This document shows positions 42,429 to 50,319 of a stretch of 64,000 bases of DNA, piece after piece. The notes beneath the pieces are model-generated. The model saw only the letters and a program-made list of their open reading frames with translations. It did no database searches and had not been told where the DNA came from. This DNA is from Hoeflea_A sp965228785. Its GTDB lineage: Bacteria > Pseudomonadota > Alphaproteobacteria > Rhizobiales > Rhizobiaceae. Every line of letters begins with the position of its first letter. Within the stretch, counting starts at the first letter, position 1. A program made the position numbers and the translations under genes. The stretch spans positions 3,100,001 through 3,164,000 of the forward strand of contig CBDDIF010000002.1 of assembly GCA_965228785.1 (NCBI GenBank), given 5' to 3'.

Positions 42429-43928
42429 TCAGCCGTCGTCCATCTCCGCCATCAGATCTTTCGTCTGATCATAGAGGCGCTTGAACCGGGAAAGGGACCG
42501 CTCATAGAGCGCCCGGTTTCCCATGTCTGGTTCGATCGTTTCCGCTGTCGGATTCCAGACTTCAATATCATCCGGCACGGCATTACCCACGGCAACGGCC
42601 GCCAGGAATGCGTTCCCGTAAGATGCTCCGATGGTCTTGCCGCGCAGAACCTGCGGCATGCCGATGACATCAGACGTCGCCTGCCGCCAGACCCTGTTTT
42701 TGGTGCCGCCACCAACCGCGAACAACCTCTTCGGCGGCACACCGACACCCGCATAGGTCTCGATCACATGACCGGTGCCGAGAGCGATCCCCTCGAGCAG
42801 CGCGCGATAAATGTCGCCCCTGTTGTGGGTGAGGTTGAGCCCGAACAGCGTGCCCTTGGCAAAGGGATCGTGAATCGGCGTGCGTTCGCCCGAGAAATAC
42901 GGCAGCAGGATCAGTCCGTTGGCTCCGGGTGCCGAGTCCTCGGCCTCTCGAGCCAGTGTGCCGAAAGCGCCGTCCTCCGGCAGTTCGCGGGCAAACTGAT
43001 CGCGAAACCAGTGTGTCAGCGTACCGCTGGTGGCGAGGCCCGCCATGGAAGCATGCTGCCCCTCGAACAGCCACGGCGCATACCACAGCCGGGCATCGGC
43101 AACGCGATTTTCCGTCGGCATGATGATGAAGACGGTCGATCCATACATCATCATCATGTCGCCAGGTGTCAGCACACCGACACTGACTGCTTCCGCTGCC
43201 GCGTCAATCGTTCCGGTCAGCACCGGCGTTCCTGCCGCGAGACCGGTTTCGCGGGCGGCATCCGGTGTCACTTCGCCGGCGATTTCCGATGACCAGAGAA
43301 GCTCGGGCAGAAGGTCCGGACCGACGATGCCGTCGGTCAGATCGGTCGTCCAATCACAGGTCTCGACATCGTAAAGCGGCGAAAAATTGGCTGCCGTATA
43401 GTGGTCGATAACCGCCCTGCCCGTCAGATGCTCGACGATGAAGGTGGTGGAGGTGTGGATCTTTGCCGTCTTTGCGAAGAGGTCCGGACGATGGCGCTTG
43501 AGCCACAGGATCTTCGGGCCGACCGACTGCGACGTCAAAGCGTTGCCGCAGCGCTGCAGCAGCACGTCTTCGCCGATCTCGGCCGTCAGATCGTCCACCT
43601 CGGATGCCGCCCGATTGTCGACGCCGTAGAGAACGCCATTCATCAGCGCCCGACCGTCACTATCGACCGGCAGCATGCAGGGACCGATGGCGCTGCAGCC
43701 AATAGCCTGGATTTCGGCTGGATCTATGGCGCTGTCCGCCAGCAGTTTTCTGGTGATGAAGACGAAATCGCCCCACCAGTCCTCGTTCGGATCGTGCTCT
43801 GCCCATCCGGCCTGTGGAACCTGCATCTTGTGGCGCCGGGCTGCCTCAGCAACGATCTTGCCGGCGCCGTCGACCAGGACACCCTTGGACTCGAACGTTC
43901 CTATGTCGACGCCAAGTGTGTAGCTCAT
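42429..43928 (-). CDS. FGGY-family carbohydrate kinase (xylulokinase-like)
   Basis: A 499-residue sugar kinase of the FGGY family: N-terminal phosphate loop LGVDIGTFESKGVLVDGAG, catalytic-region AGWAEHDPNEDWW, the LPYFSGERTPIHDPFAKGTLFGL signature and the C-terminal adenosine motif LFAVGGGTKNRVWRQATSDVIG. It would phosphorylate a ketose or polyol. Its start overlaps the M42 gene by 4 bases (ATGA). With ribokinase across the locus there are two kinases for one importer, which suggests a two-step or branched pathway. Confidence 0.92.
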   Translation of the reverse strand: MSYTLGVDIGTFESKGVLVDGAGKIVAEAARRHKMQVPQAGWAEHDPNEDWWGDFVFITRKLLADSAIDPAEIQAIGCSAIGPCMLPVDSDGRALMNGVLYGVDNRAASEVDDLTAEIGEDVLLQRCGNALTSQSVGPKILWLKRHRPDLFAKTAKIHTSTTFIVEHLTGRAVIDHYTAANFSPLYDVETCDWTTDLTDGIVGPDLLPELLWSSEIAGEVTPDAARETGLAAGTPVLTGTIDAAAEAVSVGVLTPGDMMMMYGSTVFIIMPTENRVADARLWYAPWLFEGQHASMAGLATSGTLTHWFRDQFARELPEDGAFGTLAREAEDSAPGANGLILLPYFSGERTPIHDPFAKGTLFGLNLTHNRGDIYRALLEGIALGTGHVIETYAGVGVPPKRLFAVGGGTKNRVWRQATSDVIGMPQVLRGKTIGASYGNAFLAAVAVGNAVPDDIEVWNPTAETIEPDMGNRALYERSLSRFKRLYDQTKDLMAEMDDG

Positions 43929-45043
43929 TGTTCGTAATCGTCCCTGTCGAGCGAGAAACCGCCATCGATCATGGGCAGGGCAGTCAGCAGCAATTGGGTC
44001 AAGCCAACAAGGTCATTCAGGTCGCAGACCTCAAGCGACGAATGGGTGTAGCGACACGGAAAGCCGACATCGATGGTGGCAACGCCACTTCCGACCAGCT
44101 GAATGTAGGAGGTTTCGGTCAGCACGCCGGTTTGCGCGCTTCTCTGCAGAGGCAGGTCGCTGCGTCCAGCCGCATCCGAAAACAGCTTGACCAACGCCGG
44201 GTGCGGGATCGTTCCATTCAGCGTGCCGCGGCCGTGGAAGGAATAGAGGCTGATCCCCGGTCCGCCGCCAAGTACGACTTCTGTACGGTCGCGCATATCG
44301 GGAGTATCACCGGTCAGGAGCAGATCGAGCTGGATCGCGACATCGGGCTGCAGCGCCTGAGCTGCGGTGAGCGCACCGCGCAGGTTGAATTCCTCCTGCA
44401 CCGAAAAAACGACATGAACTGTTGGCCGACTGCCGCCGGCAGAAAGGTGCCGGGCGGTTTCGAGAAGCACCGCGCACCCGGCGCGATCGTCGACGGCTGT
44501 TCCGGCTATGCGGTCCGGCGTCAGGTCGAGCACGTGTGGTTTGTAGACAACCGGTGTGCCGATTTCGATGCCTGCCGCGCGCACCGCTGCGGCGCTGTCC
44601 AAACCGGTGTCGATGTAGATTTCCTGGTAGGGAACCACCTGGTATTTCTCGTCCGGCCGCGTCGCATGGTGGCTCTTGTTGGCGATCACACCGTGTTGGT
44701 CGCGCCCGTCACCGATCTGAAACAGCACCGGCTGCGAGGCAAGCGCCCGCTCCGGCACCCCGCCAACGCGCTCGACGCGCACGAAGCCGTCGCTTTCGAT
44801 CTTGCGCACCACGAAGCCAAGCTGGTCCATATGGGTCAACAGCATGACCGTTGGTGCCGACGGATCTCCCTCGATGGTCGATATCAGATTGCCGAGGCGA
44901 TCTGTCGTGGTCTGCAGGCCTTCGGACCGAAGCGCCGTAGCCAAGTGCGACCGCACCCGTCCCTCATGGCCGCACAGGCCAGGAATCGCCATCAGCGCGC
45001 GCAGATCCCGGTCGATATTGCTCTTCGAAACCATGGTGTTCAC
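43925..45043 (-). CDS. M42-family metallopeptidase-like protein (FrvX/SgcX-like)
   Basis: A 372-residue M42 family protein with a full set of metal and catalytic positions: LLTHMDQLGFVV (His), GTAVDDRAGCAVLLE (bridging Asp), VVFSVQEEFNLRGA (catalytic and ligand Glu), an aspartate in IQLDLLLTGD and a C-terminal histidine in CRYTHSSLEV. M42 enzymes are dinuclear aminopeptidases, but in sugar operons such as sgc and frv of E. coli they have long been annotated as endoglucanase-like with unknown function. The GTG start overlaps the BtpA stop (GTGA); ATG 45034 is an alternative. Coupling to a BtpA gene and an FGGY kinase suggests a carbohydrate-pathway role rather than peptide turnover. Confidence 0.88.
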   Translation of the reverse strand: MNTMVSKSNIDRDLRALMAIPGLCGHEGRVRSHLATALRSEGLQTTTDRLGNLISTIEGDPSAPTVMLLTHMDQLGFVVRKIESDGFVRVERVGGVPERALASQPVLFQIGDGRDQHGVIANKSHHATRPDEKYQVVPYQEIYIDTGLDSAAAVRAAGIEIGTPVVYKPHVLDLTPDRIAGTAVDDRAGCAVLLETARHLSAGGSRPTVHVVFSVQEEFNLRGALTAAQALQPDVAIQLDLLLTGDTPDMRDRTEVVLGGGPGISLYSFHGRGTLNGTIPHPALVKLFSDAAGRSDLPLQRSAQTGVLTETSYIQLVGSGVATIDVGFPCRYTHSSLEVCDLNDLVGLTQLLLTALPMIDGGFSLDRDDYEQ

Positions 45044-45852
45044 GCGCCGCGCGCCGCGCGGACCTGGACCATGAAGTCAGACGCCCGTTGCGGATCGACC
45101 GGGTTCCAGGTGTCTCCGTCCACCTTCAGGCAGGATCCGACGATGCAGCCGTCGGCGATTGCAAACGTGTCGGCGACCGTGGCGTGCTTGACGCCGGTAT
45201 TGGCCAGCACCGGCACATCGGGAAGGGCATTCTTGACGCTTTCAAGCTCCTCCATCTTCGCCGCCTCGCCGGTAATCTGGCCGGACACCAGCACGGCATC
45301 GGGAAGGCTGGAGAACACCGTGCTTCGAGCCCGGTCTGCAAGTGATCGGCGGTCAAGCGAGTGAGCGAACTCGGCCGAGATGTTGAACAGCACCGCAAGA
45401 TCCTTGCGTCCAAGCCGGTTGCGGTAGCGGATAGCTTTGCCCGCGTCCGGTGCCCACACACCCATGTCGGACGCGTACACGCCAGTGAAGATTTCACGCA
45501 CAAAAGAAGCGCCCGTTGCGGCAGCGACCGCCATGGTCGCCTGTGGATCCCACAGCACATTGACCCCGAAGGGGACCGAGATTTCGCTGCTCAGGCATCC
45601 AACGACATAGGCCATTGCCGATGTCGAGGCCGTGTCGACCTGCAGCTCATAGGGCCGATCATTCTCGTTGCCGAACATCACGGCATCAAAGCCGGCAGCC
45701 TGCAACGCCGCGAGGTCCTTGCGCGCGCTTTCGACGATGGCAGCGATTCCACCCTCCTCGTCATAGAGCGGGCTACCGGGCAACGCACCCAGATGGATCA
45801 TGGCGATAGCCGGCTTGGTGTTTCCGAATATACTCGCGAATGGCGTCGCCAT
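45040..45852 (-). CDS. BtpA-family protein (SgcQ-like TIM barrel)
   Basis: A 270-residue BtpA/SgcQ family protein. The N-terminal block KPAIAMIHLGALPGSPLYDEEGG and the C-terminal phosphate-binding-like PVLANTGVKHATVADTFAIADGCIVGSCLKVDGDTW are typical and indicate a TIM barrel. BtpA itself is linked to photosystem I in cyanobacteria; relatives in heterotrophs lie in sugar operons and probably act on a phosphorylated sugar or sugar-nucleoside. The start at MATPFAS is set by AGGAGGG just upstream. It is the first gene of the minus-strand BtpA-M42-kinase unit and is divergent from the aldo/keto reductase. Confidence 0.9.
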   Translation of the reverse strand: MATPFASIFGNTKPAIAMIHLGALPGSPLYDEEGGIAAIVESARKDLAALQAAGFDAVMFGNENDRPYELQVDTASTSAMAYVVGCLSSEISVPFGVNVLWDPQATMAVAAATGASFVREIFTGVYASDMGVWAPDAGKAIRYRNRLGRKDLAVLFNISAEFAHSLDRRSLADRARSTVFSSLPDAVLVSGQITGEAAKMEELESVKNALPDVPVLANTGVKHATVADTFAIADGCIVGSCLKVDGDTWNPVDPQRASDFMVQVRAARGA

Positions 45853-45956
45853 GCGGTTCCCTCCTCGTTTGAAAAACCGTATCACTGGCTCATCCCCGCT
45901 GTCCAACCGCCGGCAGCATTTGCCGACGTAAGGCGCATAACGGAGTGATTCTGAAA

Positions 45957-46979
45957 ATGAGAACCAGGCACTGGCAGCGAATAGACAATGGCGGTCTGAC
46001 CTTCACCGAACTGGGCATGGGGACCGCACCACTGGGCAATCTCTATCGGGCGGTGACCGACAAGGAGGCCGACGCCACACTCCAACACGCCTGGGACGTG
46101 GGCTGCCGATATTTCGATACGGCGCCGCTTTACGGGCTCGGGCTGGCCGAAACCCGACTGAACCGGTTTCTGCGGGGCAAGCCTCGTGAGGAGTACGTGC
46201 TGTCGACCAAGGCCGGACGTCTGCTGGAGGTCTGCAGCCCGGATCTGCGTACCGGCATCGGAAAGTTCTTCGACACGCCGAACCGGCGTGAACATTTCGA
46301 CTATTCGTATAACGGAATCATGCGGTCATTCGAGTTTTCGCTGGAACGACTCGGTGTCGACCGGATCGACATCCTGTTCGCCCACGACATCGACATCTTC
46401 AACCAGGGTAGCCGCGAAGTGATGGATTCGCGCATGTCCGATTTCCTCGCGTCAGGCTACCGCGCCATGCTCAATCTGCGCGAGCAGGGCGTGATCAAGG
46501 CCATCGGTGCCGGCATCAACGAATGGCAACCGGCGCAGCACATGCTCGAGCGTTGCGACATGGACATTTTTCTTCTTGCCGGCCGCTACACGCTGCTCGA
46601 ACAGGAAGCACTCGACAGCTTTCTTCCGCTTTGTGAATCGCGAGGCGTCGGTATCGTCCTGGGCGGTCCGTACAATTCAGGAATTCTGGCAACCGGCTCC
46701 AAACCCGGAGCCTTCTACAACTACGATCCGGCCCCGCCAGACATCATCGCCAAGGTCGATGCCATTGAAGAGGTCTGCAGAAGCCATGGCGTGCGACTGA
46801 TTGAAGCAGCGCTGCGTTTTCCGTTGTTGCACCCAAGCGTGGTCTCAACAATCCCCGGCGCCCAATCGGTCGACCAGGCTGCCGGCAATGCCGAAATCAT
46901 TGAGGCAGACATTCCCAATTCGCTGTGGAGCGACCTCAAATCGCAAGGATTGGTTCGCGAGGATGCACCAACGCCCTGA
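45957..46979 (+). CDS. Aldo/keto reductase (D-threo-aldose 1-dehydrogenase-like)
   Basis: A 340-residue aldo/keto reductase. It shows GMGTAPLGNLYRAVTDKEAD, the catalytic DTAPLYGLGLAETRLNRFL (Asp and Tyr), the lysine in VLSTKAGRLL, the histidine in LFAHDID, and the NADP-binding tail VVSTIPGAQSVDQ. It is closest to the group containing L-fucose/D-threo-aldose 1-dehydrogenase and pyridoxal dehydrogenase, which oxidise a sugar at C1. ATG 45957 is used; GTG 45945 lies upstream in frame. It is divergent from BtpA and probably regulated with it. Confidence 0.9.
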   Translation: MRTRHWQRIDNGGLTFTELGMGTAPLGNLYRAVTDKEADATLQHAWDVGCRYFDTAPLYGLGLAETRLNRFLRGKPREEYVLSTKAGRLLEVCSPDLRTGIGKFFDTPNRREHFDYSYNGIMRSFEFSLERLGVDRIDILFAHDIDIFNQGSREVMDSRMSDFLASGYRAMLNLREQGVIKAIGAGINEWQPAQHMLERCDMDIFLLAGRYTLLEQEALDSFLPLCESRGVGIVLGGPYNSGILATGSKPGAFYNYDPAPPDIIAKVDAIEEVCRSHGVRLIEAALRFPLLHPSVVSTIPGAQSVDQAAGNAEIIEADIPNSLWSDLKSQGLVREDAPTP

Positions 46980-46984
46980 GGTGA

Positions 46985-47431
46985 TTAGGCGTCTCTCTTA
47001 CGGCGCAGCCTGATAACCACATCGACATGGGAAATTTCCATGCCTTCGGGGATTTGCGGCAAGCCGCTCACCGTCATCTCACCCTGTGGGACGTCGATCA
47101 CTCTGTTCTCTCCCTCAAGGAAGAAGTGATGGTGATCTGAGACATTGGTGTCGAAATAGGTCTTGGAAGACTCAATCGCGAGGACACGCAACATTCCAGC
47201 ATCGGTGAACTGATGCAATGTATTGTAGACCGTCGCCAGCGATACCGGAAAACCTACCGTCTCTGCCTCTTCGTGCAGTTCCTCAGCCGTGAGGTGGCGG
47301 TCGCCCTTTGAAAAGAGCAGCTCAGCCAAGGCAATGCGCTGCTTGGTCGGCCGCAGGCTAGCAGCGCGAAGCCGATCGCCAGCGTCTTTTGTCGGGCAGG
47401 AGTTTGTCTGGTTGCTAAGCATCCGGCTCAT
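46985..47431 (-). CDS. irr: Iron response regulator Irr (Fur family)
   Basis: A 148-residue Fur-family protein of the Irr subgroup: the winged-helix part LRPTKQRIALAELLFSKGDRHLTAEELHEEA and the histidine cluster DHHHFF (residues 100-102), which in Irr takes part in heme binding. A Cys12-Pro13 pair (NSCPTKD) sits where the heme regulatory motif of Bradyrhizobium Irr is found. Irr represses iron-demanding genes and activates uptake when heme is short. It is divergent from fabA, a layout conserved in this order. Confidence 0.93.
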   Translation of the reverse strand: MSRMLSNQTNSCPTKDAGDRLRAASLRPTKQRIALAELLFSKGDRHLTAEELHEEAETVGFPVSLATVYNTLHQFTDAGMLRVLAIESSKTYFDTNVSDHHHFFLEGENRVIDVPQGEMTVSGLPQIPEGMEISHVDVVIRLRRKRDA

Positions 47432-47460
47432 CTCGATCGCAAACGGTTTGCATTTGCCCC

Positions 47461-47489
47461 TATATATCCGCAGATCGCTGTTGTTTCAA
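47461..47489 (-). promoter_or_regulatory. Sigma-70 promoter of irr
   Basis: On the minus strand TTGAAA (47489-47484), exactly 17 bases, then TATATA (47466-47461), ending 29 bases before the irr start codon. Just upstream is GGAG-T7-CTCC (47495-47509), an AT-centred inverted repeat that might bind a regulator. No clear TTTAGAA-N-TTCTAAA iron-control element was found in the 245-base irr/fabA gap. Confidence 0.6.
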
Positions 47490-47676
47490 TAGTGGAGTTT
47501 TTTTCTCCTATTTGCGCGCAAGCTCCGATTTCCGGGTGCCGGCGGGTTATCCCGGTTGTAAGTCTCGATGGAAACCCATAAGGGAGTTCCGGTGGTTTTC
47601 GCCGCCAAACAAGCTGTGCTAGGTTCGCCTGGCAGCGGCGCCGGCGGCGCGTCGATTTGGGGAGATTTGAATCCAT

Positions 47677-48189
47677 ATGAATACCAGGCAGTCGAGCTTT
47701 TCCTATGAGGACATTTTGACCTGCGGACGGGGCGAAATGTTCGGCCCCGGCAACGCGCAACTGCCTCTGCCGCCAATGCTGATGTTCCACCGCATCACCG
47801 ACATTTCCGACGAGGGCGGAGAGTATGGCAAGGGCTATGTGCGGGCCGAGTTCGACGTTTCTCCCGATACCTGGTTTTTCGACTGTCATTTTCAAGGCGA
47901 CCCGGTCATGCCTGGATGCCTTGGCCTTGATGCGCTTTGGCAGCTGACTGGCTTTTTTCTGGGCTGGCTTGGCGAACCGGGACGCGGCCGGGCGATTTCC
48001 TGCGGCGAGGTGCGTCTGACCGGCATGGTGACACCGGAAACGAAACTGGTCGAATTCGGCGTCGACTTCAAACGCGTCATGCGCGGACGGCTTGTCCTGG
48101 GCATCGGGGACGGTTGGGCTAAAGCCGATGGCGAACCATCCTACAAGGCGAGCGATCTAAGGGTCGGCCTGTTTCAGGAAAAGGCCTAG
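47677..48189 (+). CDS. fabA: 3-hydroxydecanoyl-ACP dehydratase/isomerase
   Basis: A 170-residue single hot-dog-fold enzyme. The catalytic histidine lies in WFFDCHFQGDPVMPGCLGLDALWQLTGFFLGW, which also carries the aspartate helix. It makes trans-2- and cis-3-decenoyl-ACP, the branch point to unsaturated fatty acids. It is the first gene of fabA-fabB-fabI. Confidence 0.98.
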   Translation: MNTRQSSFSYEDILTCGRGEMFGPGNAQLPLPPMLMFHRITDISDEGGEYGKGYVRAEFDVSPDTWFFDCHFQGDPVMPGCLGLDALWQLTGFFLGWLGEPGRGRAISCGEVRLTGMVTPETKLVEFGVDFKRVMRGRLVLGIGDGWAKADGEPSYKASDLRVGLFQEKA

Positions 48190-48267
48190 CAGCCTGTTGA
48201 CTGGACACCTACATGGTGTCATCCGGGTGCCACGCCAGATTTGCCGCGCCCTTCGAAAGGAATGCAG

Positions 48268-49488
48268 ATGAAACGCGTTGTCGTCACCGGCCTGGGGATC
48301 GTATCGTCCATCGGCAGCGACGCCCAAGAGGTAACCGCGTCGCTGCGTGATGCTCGCTCCGGCATCTCGTTTTCCGAAGAATTCGCTGAGCACGGTTTCA
48401 AATGTCAGGTCTGGGGTGCTCCGACGCTCGACCCGAGCGATCTCGTCGACCGGCGTGCCTTGCGCTTTCTGAGCAAAGGCGGTGCCTGGAACCATGTTGC
48501 CATGCAACAGGCCATCGACGATGCCGCCCTCGAGGAAACCGACATTACCAATGAACGGACCGGGATCGTCATGGGCTCGGGTGGCCCGTCGACGCGAACG
48601 ATCGTTGATGCGGCCGACACGACGCGGGAAAAAGGCAGCCCGCGGCGGATTGGCCCATTCGCCGTGCCGAAGGCCATGTCTTCGACGGCGTCCGCGACAC
48701 TTGCCACGTGGTTCAAGATCCACGGCGTCAACTACTCGATCTCTTCCGCCTGCTCGACATCGGCTCACTGCATCGGCAACGGTTACGAGCTCATCCAGAT
48801 GGGCAAACAGGACATCGTCTTCGCCGGCGGCCACGAAGATCTCGACTGGACCATGTCCAACCTTTTCGATGCCATGGGCGCCATGTCGACCAAATACAAC
48901 GATGAGGCCTCGACGGCCTCCCGCGCCTATGACGTCACGCGCGACGGGTTCGTCATTGCCGGCGGCGCCGGCGTCCTGGTTCTGGAAGAACTCGAACACG
49001 CCAAGGCTCGCGGTGCCAAGATCTACGGTGAGATCATCGGCTACGGCGCCACCTCCGACGGCTACGACATGGTCCAGCCTTCCGGAGAAGGTGCCATCCG
49101 CTGCATGAAACTGGCGCTCTCCGGCGTCGAGGGACCGGTCGACTATGTCAACACGCACGGCACGGCAACGCCGATTGGCGACAGCCGCGAAGTCAGCGCC
49201 ATCCGGGAAGTGTTCGGCGACGCGATACCGCACATTGCCTCCACCAAATCGCTGACCGGGCATTCGCTTGGTGCCGCAGGCGTACAGGAATCGATTTATT
49301 CACTCCTGATGATGCAGGAGCGCTTTATTGGGGAGAGCGCGCACATCACGGAACTGGATCCGGAATTCGAAGGCGTGCCGATCGTGCGGGAACGCATCGA
49401 TGATGCCCGGATCGATACCGCGCTGTCGAACTCGTTCGGCTTCGGCGGAACCAATGCAACCTTGGTATTCAGGCGGTACGGGGGTTAG
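48268..49488 (+). CDS. fabB: 3-oxoacyl-ACP synthase I
   Basis: A 406-residue ketosynthase with the Cys-His-His triad: SSACSTSAHCIGNGYE (Cys), NTHGTATPIGDSRE (His) and KSLTGHSLGAAG (Lys/His). FabA linkage identifies it as FabB, which elongates cis-3-decenoyl-ACP. The start at MKRVVVTG, with AAAGGA in front, matches the family; upstream in-frame codons are rejected. Confidence 0.97.
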   Translation: MKRVVVTGLGIVSSIGSDAQEVTASLRDARSGISFSEEFAEHGFKCQVWGAPTLDPSDLVDRRALRFLSKGGAWNHVAMQQAIDDAALEETDITNERTGIVMGSGGPSTRTIVDAADTTREKGSPRRIGPFAVPKAMSSTASATLATWFKIHGVNYSISSACSTSAHCIGNGYELIQMGKQDIVFAGGHEDLDWTMSNLFDAMGAMSTKYNDEASTASRAYDVTRDGFVIAGGAGVLVLEELEHAKARGAKIYGEIIGYGATSDGYDMVQPSGEGAIRCMKLALSGVEGPVDYVNTHGTATPIGDSREVSAIREVFGDAIPHIASTKSLTGHSLGAAGVQESIYSLLMMQERFIGESAHITELDPEFEGVPIVRERIDDARIDTALSNSFGFGGTNATLVFRRYGG

Positions 49489-49499
49489 GGGACGCGGAT

Positions 49500-50312
49500 A
49501 TGGGAGACTTGATGAAGGGCAAACGTGGCCTGATCATGGGCGTCGCCAATGATCATTCGATTGCCTGGGGGATCGCCAAGGCACTGCATGCCGAAGGGGC
49601 CGAACTCGCTTTCACCTACCAGGGAGAAGGCTTCGGCAAACGAGTGCGGCCGCTGGCAGAGCAGGTTCAGTCGGAAATCGTGTTGCCATGCGACGTCGAG
49701 GACGTCGACACCGTCGACGCGGTGTTTGAGACATTGGGAGACCGTTGGGGATCGCTCGACTTTCTCGTTCATGCCATCGGCTTCTCGGATCGCAACGAAC
49801 TGAAGGGGCTTTATGCAGACACGACTCGTGAGAACTTCTCGCGCACCATGGTGATCTCCTGCTTTTCGTTCACCGAAATCGCCAAGCGTGCTGCAGGACT
49901 GATGGGTGATGGCGGGGCGATGATCACACTGACCTATGCCGGCTCGACACGGGTCATGCCCAACTACAACGTCATGGGCGTCGCCAAGGCGGCGCTTGAG
50001 GCCAGCGTTCGCTATCTGGCGGCCGACTACGGGCCAAGCGGGATCCGGGTCAACAGCATCTCCGCCGGTCCGGTGCGCACACTGGCCGGCGCCGGCGTTT
50101 CCGACGCACGCGAGATGTACAACTATCAGCAGCGCAACTCGCCCATGCGCCGCAACGTCACCATTGACGATGTCGGCGGTTCGGCGCTCTACCTGCTATC
50201 CGACCTGTCGCGCGGTGTCACCGGCGAAGTGCACTATGTCGATTCCGGCTACCATGTGACGTCGATGCCGGTTCTGGAAGAACTCAAGACCCAGTGGTCG
50301 AACGGAAAATAA
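49500..50312 (+). CDS. fabI: Enoyl-ACP reductase (NADH)
   Basis: A 270-residue SDR-type reductase. It has the FabI glycine motif KGKRGLIMGVANDHSIAWGIAKAL and an active-site variant of Tyr-x6-Lys (YNVMGVAKAALEASVRYLA with the preceding tyrosine in LTYAGS). It reduces the trans-2 double bond in each elongation cycle and is the target of triclosan. ATG 49500 gives the family-type N-terminus; ATG 49512 is possible. It is 11 bases after fabB. Confidence 0.97.
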   Translation: MGDLMKGKRGLIMGVANDHSIAWGIAKALHAEGAELAFTYQGEGFGKRVRPLAEQVQSEIVLPCDVEDVDTVDAVFETLGDRWGSLDFLVHAIGFSDRNELKGLYADTTRENFSRTMVISCFSFTEIAKRAAGLMGDGGAMITLTYAGSTRVMPNYNVMGVAKAALEASVRYLAADYGPSGIRVNSISAGPVRTLAGAGVSDAREMYNYQQRNSPMRRNVTIDDVGGSALYLLSDLSRGVTGEVHYVDSGYHVTSMPVLEELKTQWSNGK

Positions 50313-50319
50313 GCGTCCG

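Noticed and set aside
43814..45364. 516-codon plus-strand frame across the M42 and FGGY genes
   Set aside because: Antisense to two well-conserved genes, with low-complexity Arg/Ala/Gln composition.
47490..47676. Iron-control element for Irr in the irr/fabA gap
   Set aside because: No sequence close to TTTAGAA-N-TTCTAAA was found; only an AT-centred GGAG/CTCC inverted repeat is present.
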